Source: Candidatus Tenderia electrophaga (lineage in GTDB: Bacteria; Pseudomonadota; Gammaproteobacteria; Tenderiales; Tenderiaceae). From it: 64,000 nt of DNA. Below are positions 25,800 through 34,108 of this stretch, piece after piece. The DNA lies in the NCBI GenBank assembly GCA_001447805.1, contig CP013099.1, forward strand, positions 1,364,001 to 1,428,000, in the 5' to 3' direction. Position 1 is the first letter of the stretch. Each line of letters opens with the position of its first letter. A program made the translations under genes and the position numbers. Under the pieces are notes generated by a model. That model worked only from the letters and a program-made list of their open reading frames with translations. It made no database searches and was not told the origin of the DNA.

Positions 25800-27400
25800 A
25801 TCATCTGGTTTTCGCGCCGGTACTCTTGCCATTGCTCGCCGCTATTCTGCTACTGCTATTGCGCCCGCTTGATCTCGGCCTGCGCCGCTTGTTGAGCCTG
25901 TTCGCCGTCGTGGCACAGATCGGCCTGGCTGCGGCGCTACTGCCGGATGTCCATAGTGGCGAAATCCTCACCTACGCCCTCGGTGACTGGGCGCCCCCCT
26001 TCGGCATTGTCCTGGTAGCCGACCGACTGGCGGTGTGGATGCTGCTGATTACCGCACTGCTAGCGTTGTTTGCCCTGTTGCATGCCGTGCGTGGCAGTGA
26101 CAGCAGTGGCCGCCATTTTCATGTCCTGTTCCAGTTACAATTGTTTGGTCTCAACGGCGCCTTTCTCACCGGCGACCTGTTCAACCTGTTTGTCTTTTTC
26201 GAAATCCTGCTGCTGGCCTCATACGGGCTGTTGTTGCATGGCGGCGGCCGCCGGCGCACCCGCGCCGGTCTACACTTTGTGGTCATCAACCTCGCCGGTT
26301 CAACCCTGTTCCTGTTCGCCGCCGGAACCCTCTATGGAGTGCTCGGCACGCTCAACATGGCCGACCTGGCGCGTCAGGTGGCGACGCTGCCGCCGGAAAA
26401 TCTCGGCCCGGTCAAGGCCGCCGCTCTGCTGCTGTTCGGGGTGTTTGCCTTAAAAAGCGCCCTACTGCCGCTGCACCTGTGGCTACCGGCGGCCTATGCC
26501 AATACCAGTGCCCCGGTGGCGGCCCTGTTCGCCATCATGACCAAAGTCGGGGCCTACAGTATCCTGCGCATCGATACACTGATTTTCGGCGGCAGCGCCG
26601 GCCCCCTGGCGGGCATGCTCGGCGGCTGGTTATTACCCCTGGCCCTGCTGACCCTGGTCGTCGGCATGCTCGGCGTGCTTGCGGCGACTGCCCTGCGACA
26701 GCAGATCGCCTACCTGGTGGTAGCCTCGGTGGGCTCACTACTCACCGCCTTCGCCCTCGGCTCCACGGCCGGTATCGCCGCAGGACTCTACTATTTACCC
26801 CATGCCACCTTCGCCGCGGCGGCCTTCTTTTTACTCGCCGACACGCTGGCCTGCCGCCGCGGCAAATACGATGATCGCTTTGTCCCTGAGGTCGCCCTGG
26901 CCGATCGGAAAATCCTCGGTAGCCTGTTCTTTGTGGTGGCGGTACTCATGGCGGGCCTGCCGCCGCTGTCGGGATTTATTGGTAAGTGGCTCACCTTGCA
27001 GGCCGCCATCCAGCACCCGCACATGCCCTGGATCATGGGCGTGATTCTCGTCACCAGTCTGCTCGCCATTATTGCCCTGGCACGCGCCGGCAATGTGTTG
27101 TTCTATCGCGCCGAAACGGCGGTGATGCGTAGCGACCCCGGTGCTACGCACCATCCCGAGGGTAGTCAGAGAGGGGGCCGGGGATTGGCGCTCGAATTGT
27201 TACCCACCGTGGCTCTGCTACTGCTTTGCGGGGCCCTGGTGGTCGGGGCCGGCCCCGTCGATGAATATACCCGCGCCACCTCCATGCAGTTGTTACAACC
27301 CGATGCCTATGTACACGCCGTGCTGGGTTCGCCGACGACAACTCATCTGGGCGCCATGCCGGTCTTGACGCAGGAAGACATTCTCGGGGGCAGGCCATGA
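25796..27400 (+). CDS. mrpD: Mrp antiporter subunit D
   Basis: MrpD (534 residues) is a NuoN/M-like channel subunit with about 14 TM helices. The region LFNLFVFFEILLLASYGLLLHGGG contains the conserved Glu of TM5, and ALKSALLPLHLWLPAAYANTSAPVAALFAIMTKVGAYSI contains conserved Lys and His residues of the proton pathway. It overlaps mrpC and mrpE by 4 bp each. Confidence 0.95.
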   Translation: MNHLVFAPVLLPLLAAILLLLLRPLDLGLRRLLSLFAVVAQIGLAAALLPDVHSGEILTYALGDWAPPFGIVLVADRLAVWMLLITALLALFALLHAVRGSDSSGRHFHVLFQLQLFGLNGAFLTGDLFNLFVFFEILLLASYGLLLHGGGRRRTRAGLHFVVINLAGSTLFLFAAGTLYGVLGTLNMADLARQVATLPPENLGPVKAAALLLFGVFALKSALLPLHLWLPAAYANTSAPVAALFAIMTKVGAYSILRIDTLIFGGSAGPLAGMLGGWLLPLALLTLVVGMLGVLAATALRQQIAYLVVASVGSLLTAFALGSTAGIAAGLYYLPHATFAAAAFFLLADTLACRRGKYDDRFVPEVALADRKILGSLFFVVAVLMAGLPPLSGFIGKWLTLQAAIQHPHMPWIMGVILVTSLLAIIALARAGNVLFYRAETAVMRSDPGATHHPEGSQRGGRGLALELLPTVALLLLCGALVVGAGPVDEYTRATSMQLLQPDAYVHAVLGSPTTTHLGAMPVLTQEDILGGRP

Positions 27401-27888
27401 TCAGACGACTGCTCCCGCACCCCCTGCTGATTCTGATCCTGACGATGGTCTGGGCACTGCTGGCCAATAGCTTTTCCTTCGGCAATCTTGTTCTCGGTTT
27501 ACTGCTGGGCTGGACCATTCCCCTGTTCACTGCGAACTTCTGGCCCGAGCGCGTGAATATCCGCCACCCGCTGACACTGCTGCGCTTTATTGCCACGGTG
27601 TTGATGGACATTATCCTTGCCAACTTTATTGTCGCCGGTCTGATCCTGCGGGGCCCGAAGCGACTCAAGCCTGCCTTTATGCGCCTGCCCCTGGATCTGC
27701 AATCGGATCTCGCCATCAGTCTACTTTCCAACACCATCTGCCTGACACCGGGCACGGTCTCAGCGGAACTTTCCGCCGATCGCCGCTACCTGCTGGTACA
27801 CGCGCTCAATACCGATGACGCCGATGCCCTGCTGCGGACCATCAAGCAACGCTATGAAGCACCGCTGAAGGAGGTTTTTGAATCATGA
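27397..27888 (+). CDS. mrpE: Mrp antiporter subunit E
   Basis: MrpE is a small subunit (163 residues) with no complex I counterpart. The N-terminal membrane part (LLILILTMVWALLANSFSFGNLVLGLLLGW) and the C-terminal cytoplasmic part (LSNTICLTPGTVSAELSADRRYLLVHAL) match MnhE/PhaE. It overlaps mrpD and mrpF by 4 bp each. Confidence 0.94.
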   Translation: MIRRLLPHPLLILILTMVWALLANSFSFGNLVLGLLLGWTIPLFTANFWPERVNIRHPLTLLRFIATVLMDIILANFIVAGLILRGPKRLKPAFMRLPLDLQSDLAISLLSNTICLTPGTVSAELSADRRYLLVHALNTDDADALLRTIKQRYEAPLKEVFES

Positions 27889-28154
27889 TCCATACCGCCT
27901 TAATCATCGCCTTCACTCTGGTGGGCATTGCCGTGATCTTCGCCTTCTGGCGGCTGTTGCGCGGCCCCAGCGCCCCGGATCGCATCCTCGCGCTGGACAC
28001 GCTGTATGTGAACACCATTGCACTGCTGGTGTTATTCGGCATTTATCTTGGCAACAACATTTACTTCGAAGCCGCCTTGTTGATCGCGCTCATGGGTTTT
28101 GTCGGCACCGTGGCACTCTGCAAATACCTGTTGCGCGGCGATATCATCGAATAA
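27885..28154 (+). CDS. mrpF: Mrp antiporter subunit F
   Basis: This 89-residue, three-helix subunit has the MrpF signature LLRGPSAPDRILALDTLYVN in its first loop. It overlaps the end of mrpE by 4 bp and is followed 11 bp later by mrpG. Confidence 0.93.
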   Translation: MIHTALIIAFTLVGIAVIFAFWRLLRGPSAPDRILALDTLYVNTIALLVLFGIYLGNNIYFEAALLIALMGFVGTVALCKYLLRGDIIE

Positions 28155-28165
28155 AGGAAATATTT

Positions 28166-28486
28166 ATGGAGATTCTGTTTTCACTGCTCATCATTGCCGG
28201 TGCGGCCTTCACCTTCATCGGCTCGCTCGGTCTGGTACGCCTCAAGGACTTCTACACCCGCCTGCACGGCCCCACCAAAGCAACAACGCTGGGCGTTGGC
28301 TGTATCCTGATCGCCTCGGCGGTGTATTTCAGCCATCACGACGATGGCATTAGCCTGCACGAAATTCTGGTGACCCTGTTCCTGTTTATCACCGCACCGG
28401 TAAGCGCCCATCTGCTGGGCAAGGCGGCGTTGCACCTGCAGATCGATACACAGGCTCGTCACCAGGACAAAGACAGGCCGCGCTAG
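28166..28486 (+). CDS. mrpG: Mrp antiporter subunit G
   Basis: MrpG is the last subunit of the antiporter, here 106 residues. The ATG at 28166 follows an AAAGGAA ribosome site (28153-28159). The family motif GSLGLVRLKDFYTRLHGPTKATTLGVG is at about residues 19-45, followed by two more membrane helices (LVTLFLFITAPVSAHLLGKAAL). The operon is then complete: a Na+/H+ antiporter for pH and salt homeostasis. Confidence 0.94.
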   Translation: MEILFSLLIIAGAAFTFIGSLGLVRLKDFYTRLHGPTKATTLGVGCILIASAVYFSHHDDGISLHEILVTLFLFITAPVSAHLLGKAALHLQIDTQARHQDKDRPR

Positions 28487-28539
28487 CTCAAGAAGTGGTG
28501 GCACTGCCGACCAGAAAACGGCGAACCACTTAAAGTGGG

Positions 28540-29610
28540 TCAGAGCCCCTTAGACTCTTGGCGCGGAAACCAGTGCTGTGTGCGGTTGGCGAAAGCCACC
28601 AGCGACAGCATTACCGGCACTTCCACCAGCACGCCCACCACGGTCACCAGGGCCGCGCCCGAGTTGAGCCCGAACAGGCCGATAGCCACGGCCACCGCCA
28701 GTTCGAAAAAGTTTGAGGTGCCGATCAGGGCGCAGGGGGCGGCGATGTTGTAGGGCACGCGCCAGGCGCGCGCCGCGGCATAGGCGATGGCGAAGATGCC
28801 GTAGGATTGGAACAGCAGCGGCACCGCGATCAGGGCGATGAGCAGCGGTTGTTCGACGATGACATGGCCCTGAAAGCCGAACAACAGCACTACGGTGGCC
28901 AGCAGGCCGAGCACCGACAGGGGTTTGACCCGGTGGGTGAAGCGGGCCACCGCCTGTTCAGCTGCTGCCGCCGAGGCGGCCCGGGCGCTGAGCAGCATGC
29001 GCGTGGCAATACCGGCGGCCAGCGGGATCACCACGTACAGCAACACCGACAGCAGCAAGGTGTCCCAGGGTACCTCGATATCGGTGACGCCGAGCAGCAG
29101 GGCGACGATGGGGGCGAAGGCGAACACCATGATGACGTCGTTGAGCGATACCTGCACCAGGGTGTAATTGGGGTCGCCGCGGGTGAGTTGGGACCAGACG
29201 AATACCATGGCGGTGCAGGGGGCGGCGCCCAGCAGGATCAGGCCGGCGATGTACTGGTCGGCGTTGGCCGGATCGATCAGGTCGGCGAACAGGTATTCAA
29301 AGAACAGCACCCCCAGGGCCGCCATGCTGAAGGGTTTGAGCAGCCAGTTGACCGCCAGGGTGATGATCAGCCCTTTGGGTCGGGTGTGGACGCGTTTGAG
29401 GCTGGTGAAATCCACCGACACCATCATGGGGTAGACCATGCACCAGATCAGGACGGCGACGACGAAATTGACCGAGCCGTATTCGAATCTGGCCAATCGC
29501 TGAAACAGGCCCGGAAACAGGTTGGCCAGGGCGATGCCGGCAAAAATGCACAACGCCACCCAGAGTGACAGATAACGCTCGAAAAAGCCGATGGCCTGCG
29601 GTTTGCTCAT
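28540..29610 (-). CDS. acr3: Arsenite efflux permease Acr3
   Basis: Acr3 exports arsenite using the proton motive force. The 356-residue protein has about ten TM helices, the essential Cys in [15 protein letters not shown] and the conserved Glu in [27 protein letters not shown] use the internal ATG at 29610 ([16 protein letters not shown]), which overlaps the stop of the preceding ArsD-like gene by 4 bp. It is the last gene of an arsR-arsC-arsD-like-acr3 operon and is convergent with mrpG. Confidence 0.95.
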   Translation of the reverse strand: MSKPQAIGFFERYLSLWVALCIFAGIALANLFPGLFQRLARFEYGSVNFVVAVLIWCMVYPMMVSVDFTSLKRVHTRPKGLIITLAVNWLLKPFSMAALGVLFFEYLFADLIDPANADQYIAGLILLGAAPCTAMVFVWSQLTRGDPNYTLVQVSLNDVIMVFAFAPIVALLLGVTDIEVPWDTLLLSVLLYVVIPLAAGIATRMLLSARAASAAAAEQAVARFTHRVKPLSVLGLLATVVLLFGFQGHVIVEQPLLIALIAVPLLFQSYGIFAIAYAAARAWRVPYNIAAPCALIGTSNFFELAVAVAIGLFGLNSGAALVTVVGVLVEVPVMLSLVAFANRTQHWFPRQESKGL

Positions 29611-29726
29611 GATGACGGTTCTTCCATGTGGGGCAGGGCGGTGAACTCGTCGAAGGCGGCGATCTCGGCGTCGCAGACACCGGTGCTGCAGCACAGGGCG
29701 GGGTCACAGATAGGGATGGTTTTCAT
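29607..29726 (-). CDS. Short ArsD-like metalloid-binding peptide (39 residues)
   Basis: The 39-residue product reads [19 protein letters not shown] at its start, matching the N-terminus of the arsenic chaperone ArsD (M-x-x-FDPAMCCSTGVCG), including the vicinal Cys pair and third Cys that bind As(III). Full-length ArsD has about 110-120 residues, so this gene keeps only the metalloid-binding loop. GGAG at 29733-29736 is well placed upstream, and its stop overlaps the acr3 start by 4 bp, so it is likely translated. No arsA is present to receive arsenite, so a direct hand-over to Acr3 or simple buffering is possible (inference). Confidence 0.75.
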   Translation of the reverse strand: MKTIPICDPALCCSTGVCDAEIAAFDEFTALPHMEEPSS

Positions 29727-29741
29727 TTTAATGCTCCATCG

Positions 29742-29755
29742 ATTATTGAAATAAT
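29742..29755. promoter_or_regulatory. Palindromic ArsR operator candidate, internal
   Basis: ATTATTGAAATAAT (6-bp arms, GA centre) lies between the arsC end and the arsD-like start. The identical 14 bp occurs at 30629-30642 upstream of arsR. It may control a separate promoter for the arsD-like and acr3 genes. Confidence 0.65.
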
Positions 29756-29757
29756 GC

Positions 29758-30237
29758 TTACGGCAAAAGGCGGCCGATGCGATCCAGCTCGGCCTTGAGG
29801 CGTTCGCGGTCCTGCTCAAGCGCGTCCAGCGGCAGGGCCAGAAAGGCCTCGATGCGGGCGCGCAGGATGCGGTAGGCGGTCATGAAGGCGGCATGGATCT
29901 CGGCGTCGCTGCCGCTGGCGTGGGCCGGGTCATCGACGCCCCAGTGGCTGCGCAGCACCGGGCCCAGGTAGGCCGGGCAGGTCTCGCCGGCGGCGCTGGC
30001 GCAGACGGTGATGACGATGTCGGGTGTGACCGGCAGGTCGTCCCAGGATTTGCTGTGGTAGCCCGCGGTGGCGATACCCTCGCGCTGCAACAGGGCCAGG
30101 GAACGCGGATGGACCTGGCCGGTGGGCCGGCTGCCGGCGCTGACGGCGCGCCAGCCGGCGGGCGCCAGGTGGTTGAAGGTGGCTTCGCCGAGGATGGAGC
30201 GGCACGAGTTGCCGGTGCAGAGAAACAGGACATTCAT
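29758..30237 (-). CDS. arsC: Arsenate reductase, thioredoxin-coupled LMW phosphatase type
   Basis: ArsC reduces arsenate to arsenite for export. The 159-residue protein has the phosphatase P-loop LFLCTGNSCRS (Cys at residue 7-8 region) and the second redox pair in VCASAAGETCP, the three-Cys relay of thioredoxin-linked ArsC enzymes, then WGVDDPA with the catalytic Asp. The ATG at 30237 overlaps the arsR stop by 4 bp, so the two are coupled. Confidence 0.94.
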   Translation of the reverse strand: MNVLFLCTGNSCRSILGEATFNHLAPAGWRAVSAGSRPTGQVHPRSLALLQREGIATAGYHSKSWDDLPVTPDIVITVCASAAGETCPAYLGPVLRSHWGVDDPAHASGSDAEIHAAFMTAYRILRARIEAFLALPLDALEQDRERLKAELDRIGRLLP

Positions 30238-30611
30238 GATTTTGATCGCGTCGGGATTGGGGACTCGGGAGATGACACGGGCGGCGCGCAGGGCGACAAC
30301 GTGCCCGGATCCAGGCATTGTTCCGGCTGGCCGGCGCAGCACTCCTCGGTCAGGTAGGCGATCAGGTCCAGCATCTGGGGCAGGTTGGCGCGGTAACGCT
30401 GATAGCGCCCCTCCTGCGTCACCGTCAGCATGCCGGCCTGGGTCAGCGCCTTGAGGTGGAATGACAGGTTGGTGGGCGGCACATCCAGGGTGCTGGCGAT
30501 CTCACCCGCCACCATGCCCGCGTTGCACTGTCTGACCAGCAGGCGATAGATGTCCAGCCGTACGCCGGAGGCGAGCGATTCAAACAGGGTGATTGCCGTG
30601 ATCTTGTCCAT
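30234..30611 (-). CDS. arsR: ArsR-family repressor
   Basis: ArsR represses the arsenic operon until As(III) binds. The 125-residue protein has a winged helix-turn-helix (GEIASTLDVPPTNLSFHLKALTQAGMLTVTQEGRYQRY, about residues 37-74). It lacks the ELCVCDL motif of the enteric protein; instead Cys residues are grouped after the wing in EECCAGQPEQC (about residues 89-99), which is the As(III) site in a different ArsR subgroup. It is the first gene of the operon, with its probable operator just upstream. Confidence 0.94.
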   Translation of the reverse strand: MDKITAITLFESLASGVRLDIYRLLVRQCNAGMVAGEIASTLDVPPTNLSFHLKALTQAGMLTVTQEGRYQRYRANLPQMLDLIAYLTEECCAGQPEQCLDPGTLSPCAPPVSSPESPIPTRSKS

Positions 30612-30628
30612 ATTTTGATTCTACAACT

Positions 30629-30642
30629 ATTATTGAAATAAT
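30629..30642. promoter_or_regulatory. Palindromic ArsR operator candidate, upstream of arsR
   Basis: ATTATTGAAATAAT is identical to the palindrome at 29742-29755. It ends 18 bp before the arsR ATG on the minus strand, where a repressor would block transcription. Confidence 0.7.
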
Positions 30643-30826
30643 GGCAAGGGTGGCGGAACGGGGATATTCAATAAAGCAAGTTTGGAGGTCTGAAGGGCGG
30701 AATTCCGCCCGCCAGGCTGTTGCGGCTAATGACGGCTTTTCATAGAGAAGACGCCGGACAATTCCATGTCGATGGCAAACACGTAGTCGAGGGATCCATA
30801 GGGTCGGATCAATAGGATCAATAGAG

Positions 30827-30840
30827 TCAGAGTCATTGAT
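30827..30840. repeat. REP-like half unit left of the first RAYT gene
   Basis: TCAGAGTCATTGAT is the reverse complement of ATCAATGACTCTGA at 31600-31613, so the transposase gene between them is bracketed by a 14-bp inverted pair. The rest of the 30612-30893 gap holds the arsR operator and no supported gene. Confidence 0.7.
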
Positions 30841-30893
30841 TGCTAGTCCCGGCGGGATTAACTTCGTATGCTGATCTCAACAAGGAAGATCAA

Positions 30894-31607
30894 ATGGCCC
30901 GGTTACCACGACTCTATTTACCCGGCTGTGCCCAGCATATCATCCAACGGGGCAATAACCGGGACGCCTGCTTCTATGGCGAAGCGGATTACCAGGCCTA
31001 TCTGGCATTCCTCAAAGACGCCGCAGCCAAATACCAGGTTGATATTCATGCCTTTGTATTAATGACCAACCATGTACATTTGCTGGCGACCCCGGCTGAT
31101 GAACAGGGAATTGGCCGTCTGATGCAGGCACAAGGCCGCAAGTATGTTCAATATTTTAATCACACCTATGGCCGCACAGGAACGCTGTGGGAAGGGCGCT
31201 ATAAATCGACCCTGGTTGATGCTAACGCCTACCTGCTTACCGTGTATCGCTATATCGAACTGAATCCGGTGCGGGCGGGAATGGTCACACACGCCTCTGA
31301 ATACCCCTGGTCCAGTTACTCATCCAATGCGATGGGTAAAGCAATCCAACTGTTAACACCCCACCCTCAGTATGCTCAACTGGGCAAGACGGCGAAGGAA
31401 CGGCAACAAGCTTACCGGTCGTTATTCCGGGGTAGGATGTCGGAGCGAGACCTGATGGCGATCCGTGAATCGACGAATAAAGCCTGGGCGCTCGGAAATG
31501 ATCGATTCAAGGCTCAAATTGAAGCCAAGACGGGGCGACGGGCTATCCCACTCGGTCGGGGAGGGGATAGGAAATCGGAGAAGTACCGGAGGACTAAATA
31601 TCAATGA
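30894..31607 (+). CDS. REP-associated tyrosine transposase (RAYT, Y1 family), copy 1
   Basis: This 237-residue single-domain Y1 HUH transposase belongs to the RAYT group that moves or maintains REP hairpins. The HUH motif HVHLL is in VLMTNHVHLLATP, and the catalytic Tyr is probably in YRYIELNPVRAGMV. GTLWEGRYKSTLVD and YPWSSY are further group hallmarks. ATG 30894 has AAGGAAG at 30882-30888. The gene is flanked by inverted copies of the REP-like hairpin sequence found throughout the island. Confidence 0.9.
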   Translation: MARLPRLYLPGCAQHIIQRGNNRDACFYGEADYQAYLAFLKDAAAKYQVDIHAFVLMTNHVHLLATPADEQGIGRLMQAQGRKYVQYFNHTYGRTGTLWEGRYKSTLVDANAYLLTVYRYIELNPVRAGMVTHASEYPWSSYSSNAMGKAIQLLTPHPQYAQLGKTAKERQQAYRSLFRGRMSERDLMAIRESTNKAWALGNDRFKAQIEAKTGRRAIPLGRGGDRKSEKYRRTKYQ

Positions 31608-31620
31608 CTCTGATCCCATT
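31600..31620. repeat. REP-like hairpin unit right of the first RAYT gene
   Basis: ATCAATG, loop ACTCTGATCC, CATTGA: a near-complete hairpin unit overlapping the last codons of the RAYT gene. Confidence 0.7.
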
Positions 31621-31656
31621 GAACTATCTGCTAACACATACTGGAGCGGAGGCTAA

Positions 31657-32484
31657 ATGAGAAAGTTTACAGGTTTACTATTGGCATTGTTCATACATGC
31701 GTTATTCCTTCAAACAGCATTAGCACAGGAAGAAAAAACAGCTTTGGTGCCTTTGCCTTCGATCGACGACTTCACGAGGGGTAATGATGGCTGGAGCTTT
31801 GGGCTGGGCCTGGGTGTTGAATACGAATCTGCCTACGAAGGATCGGATGAGTTTGGCTTCGAAGTCCAGCCTGCTGGTGCAGTACAATGGCGTAGAGGTG
31901 ATGATATTTTCTTCTGGGCCGGTGAGGCGCTGGGGTGGCGTGGTCTTCGTTCTGACACGTGGCTATTAGAGGCCATCGTCGGCTTCGAAGAGGGCCGCGA
32001 AGAAAGTGATTCCGATGACGGTCGGTTGGATGGACTCGGCGATACAGATGAGGGTTTTGAACTCGCGCTGCAGGCGCGTCGTGCTTTCGATGCTGATTGG
32101 CGTTATTGGTTAGATGGTCGAATTGTAACCGGTGAAAACGGAAGTCTTGGTATTTTTGGGGTGGGTCGTCGCTTCGGCGAGCGGAAAGACGGCTCCGGTT
32201 CTGAATTTTCTATCGTTGCGGTTTTTCATGATAGCGATCTTGCCAATACAGAGTTTGGCGTAGACCCAATGCAGGCAGCTGCATCTGGACTGAATGAGAC
32301 CAACCTAAGCGGAGGATTCCGCGCGATTGGAGCCCATTACAATTATCGTAATTATATCAACGATAATTGGCAGATTTTCGGCGAGGTGCTCTATGAACGA
32401 TATAGCAGCGACATTGCGGACAGCCCAATAGCACGCAACAACTATGAAGCCGAAGTAGGCGTCGGAGTCATTTACGTATTCTAG
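31657..32484 (+). CDS. MipA/OmpV-family outer membrane protein
   Basis: The 275-residue protein has a signal peptide (cut after residue 24, ALAQ) and a beta-barrel ending in the typical C-terminal Phe (GVGVIYVF). Segments such as WSFGLGLGVEYESAYEGSDEFGFEVQPAG and the C-terminal NWQIFGEVLYERYSSDIADSPI match MipA/OmpV proteins, which act as small outer-membrane barrels or scaffolds for murein enzymes. It sits alone between a RAYT gene and an IS element, so it may be a passenger of the island. GGAGGCTAA precedes the ATG. Confidence 0.85.
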   Translation: MRKFTGLLLALFIHALFLQTALAQEEKTALVPLPSIDDFTRGNDGWSFGLGLGVEYESAYEGSDEFGFEVQPAGAVQWRRGDDIFFWAGEALGWRGLRSDTWLLEAIVGFEEGREESDSDDGRLDGLGDTDEGFELALQARRAFDADWRYWLDGRIVTGENGSLGIFGVGRRFGERKDGSGSEFSIVAVFHDSDLANTEFGVDPMQAAASGLNETNLSGGFRAIGAHYNYRNYINDNWQIFGEVLYERYSSDIADSPIARNNYEAEVGVGVIYVF

Positions 32485-32578
32485 ACCGCCTAACGTGAAT
32501 TAGTTTCGACTTGATCTGATAGTCACTTCCGCAAAATCGGTATCTGTCAGATCAGGTCGCGACTACTACAACTAAAAA

Positions 32579-32594
32579 TCAATGACTCTGACCC
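32579..32594. repeat. REP-like half unit and target of IS-A copy 1
   Basis: tcaatGACTCTGACCC precedes IS-A; the last 11 bases are repeated directly after the element at 34098-34108. Confidence 0.85.
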
Positions 32595-34097
32595 GAATGG
32601 CACTTACTTAAGCCCAAGCACTTGATTATCAAATAGAAAGACCGGCACCATGGTAGGGTGTAAATCGCCAAACCCACAACCTACCAAAAGGAACCGGTCT
32701 CGATGAAGCTTAGCCATACTGCCAAAAAACATCAACATACTCGAGTTGAGGCATACCGTGGAAACAGCAACAGCTATCGTTTCTTCAATCTTCTCACCAG
32801 CGACACGCTGCTGGACAAAGTGGAAGCGCTCTTGCCCGAGCACCGGGAACGCCTCTATCCACCTACGGAAACCTTATCCATGTTCCTGGCCCAAGCCATG
32901 AGCGCCGATCGTTCCTGTCAGAGCATTGTTAACCAGGCAGCAGTCCAGCGACTCGCCGGCGGGTTTAGCGCCCGAAGCACATACACGGGTGGCTATTGTC
33001 GTGCCAGGCAACGATTGCCTTTGACGATGGTCGCAGAACTGACCCAACATCTGGGCGACCAGCTTGACGAACGAGCGCCTGATGAATGGCAATGGCAGGG
33101 TCGACACATCAGGATTATCGACGGCACCACCGTCACGATGCCCGACACGGCTGCCAACCAAGCCGTATTCCCACAACAACGCGGTCAACAGCCTGGTTTA
33201 GGGTTTCCCATTTGTCGCATCGTCGGCATCACCAGTCTGGCCAGCGGTGCGCTATTGAATGCAGCGATCGGCCGTTTCAACGGCAAGGGGGGTGACGAAC
33301 AAACCCTGTTGCGCGCCATACAGAACACCTTGCAGCCCGGTGATATCGCGCTCGGCGATGCCTTCTTTGCCACCTATTTCTTTATTGCCGCCATGCAGGC
33401 CGACGGGATCGATATTCTAATGGAGCAGAACGGTTCCAGAAAGCGCGTGACAGATTTTCGTCTCGGTCAAAGGCTGGGAGAACGCGATCATCTGATCGTG
33501 ATCGACAAGCCCAAGCGACGACCGGAGTGGATGAGTGAAGAGGACTATAACGCGGCGCCAGAAAGACTCACGGTCAGGGAATTCCAGGCCGGCGGCAAAA
33601 CAATGATCACGACTTTGGACGATCACAACAACTACCCGAAAGAGAAGCTAAAAGCCCTGTACAAAATGCGCTGGCATATCGAACTGGACCTGCGCAACAT
33701 CAAAGACACTATGGGCATGAATGTGCTCAGTTGCAAAACGCCCGAGATGGCGATCAAGGAAATATGGATCCATCTACTTGCCTATAACCTGATCCGCCTC
33801 ATGATGGCGCAATCCGCCTTGCTGGCGGATATCAGCCCAAGACGTATAAGTTTCAAGCACTGCTTGCAGATATGGCTGATCTATCTACAAAACGCGCAGT
33901 ATTTGGATGATGAATATATCGGTTATTTATTCCGCATGATGGTGCAGAAAAAGGTGGGGAATCGTCCTGGCCGAATCGAACCGAGAGCGGTGAAGCGAAG
34001 ACCAAAAGCCTATCCCTTATTGACGAGAACACGGCATGAAGCAAGAGCGGAAGTGATGAAAAATGGTCACCCTAAGAAGCTTAAGTAAGTGCCATTC
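32595..34097 (+). mobile_element. IS-A copy 1, complete IS4-family insertion sequence, 1503 bp
   Basis: Perfect 19-bp terminal inverted repeats GAATGGCACTTACTTAAGC bound the element. An 11-bp direct repeat GACTCTGACCC flanks it (32584-32594 and 34098-34108), as expected for IS4-family target duplication. It holds a single transposase gene. Confidence 0.93.
32703..34088 (+). CDS. IS-A transposase (IS4 family), copy 1
   Basis: The 461-residue DDE transposase has the first Asp in IRIIDGTTVTMPDT, the second in IALGDAFFATYF and the IS4-family Y-R-E-K signature in YKMRWHIELDLRNIKDTMGM (Y-x2-R-x3-E-x6-K). It starts at ATG 32703 just after an AAAGGAACCGG ribosome site and ends inside the right terminal repeat. 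Copies 1 and 2 differ by a single residue (Ala versus Thr in EDYNxAPERL). Confidence 0.93.
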   Translation: MKLSHTAKKHQHTRVEAYRGNSNSYRFFNLLTSDTLLDKVEALLPEHRERLYPPTETLSMFLAQAMSADRSCQSIVNQAAVQRLAGGFSARSTYTGGYCRARQRLPLTMVAELTQHLGDQLDERAPDEWQWQGRHIRIIDGTTVTMPDTAANQAVFPQQRGQQPGLGFPICRIVGITSLASGALLNAAIGRFNGKGGDEQTLLRAIQNTLQPGDIALGDAFFATYFFIAAMQADGIDILMEQNGSRKRVTDFRLGQRLGERDHLIVIDKPKRRPEWMSEEDYNAAPERLTVREFQAGGKTMITTLDDHNNYPKEKLKALYKMRWHIELDLRNIKDTMGMNVLSCKTPEMAIKEIWIHLLAYNLIRLMMAQSALLADISPRRISFKHCLQIWLIYLQNAQYLDDEYIGYLFRMMVQKKVGNRPGRIEPRAVKRRPKAYPLLTRTRHEARAEVMKNGHPKKLK

Positions 34098-34108
34098 GAC
34101 TCTGACCC

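Noticed and set aside
28486-28545. AAGTGGT and ACCACTT as a terminator between mrpG and acr3
   Set aside because: The arms are about 25 bp apart without a T-run; the nearby gggtcagag is only a weak match to the REP-like unit.
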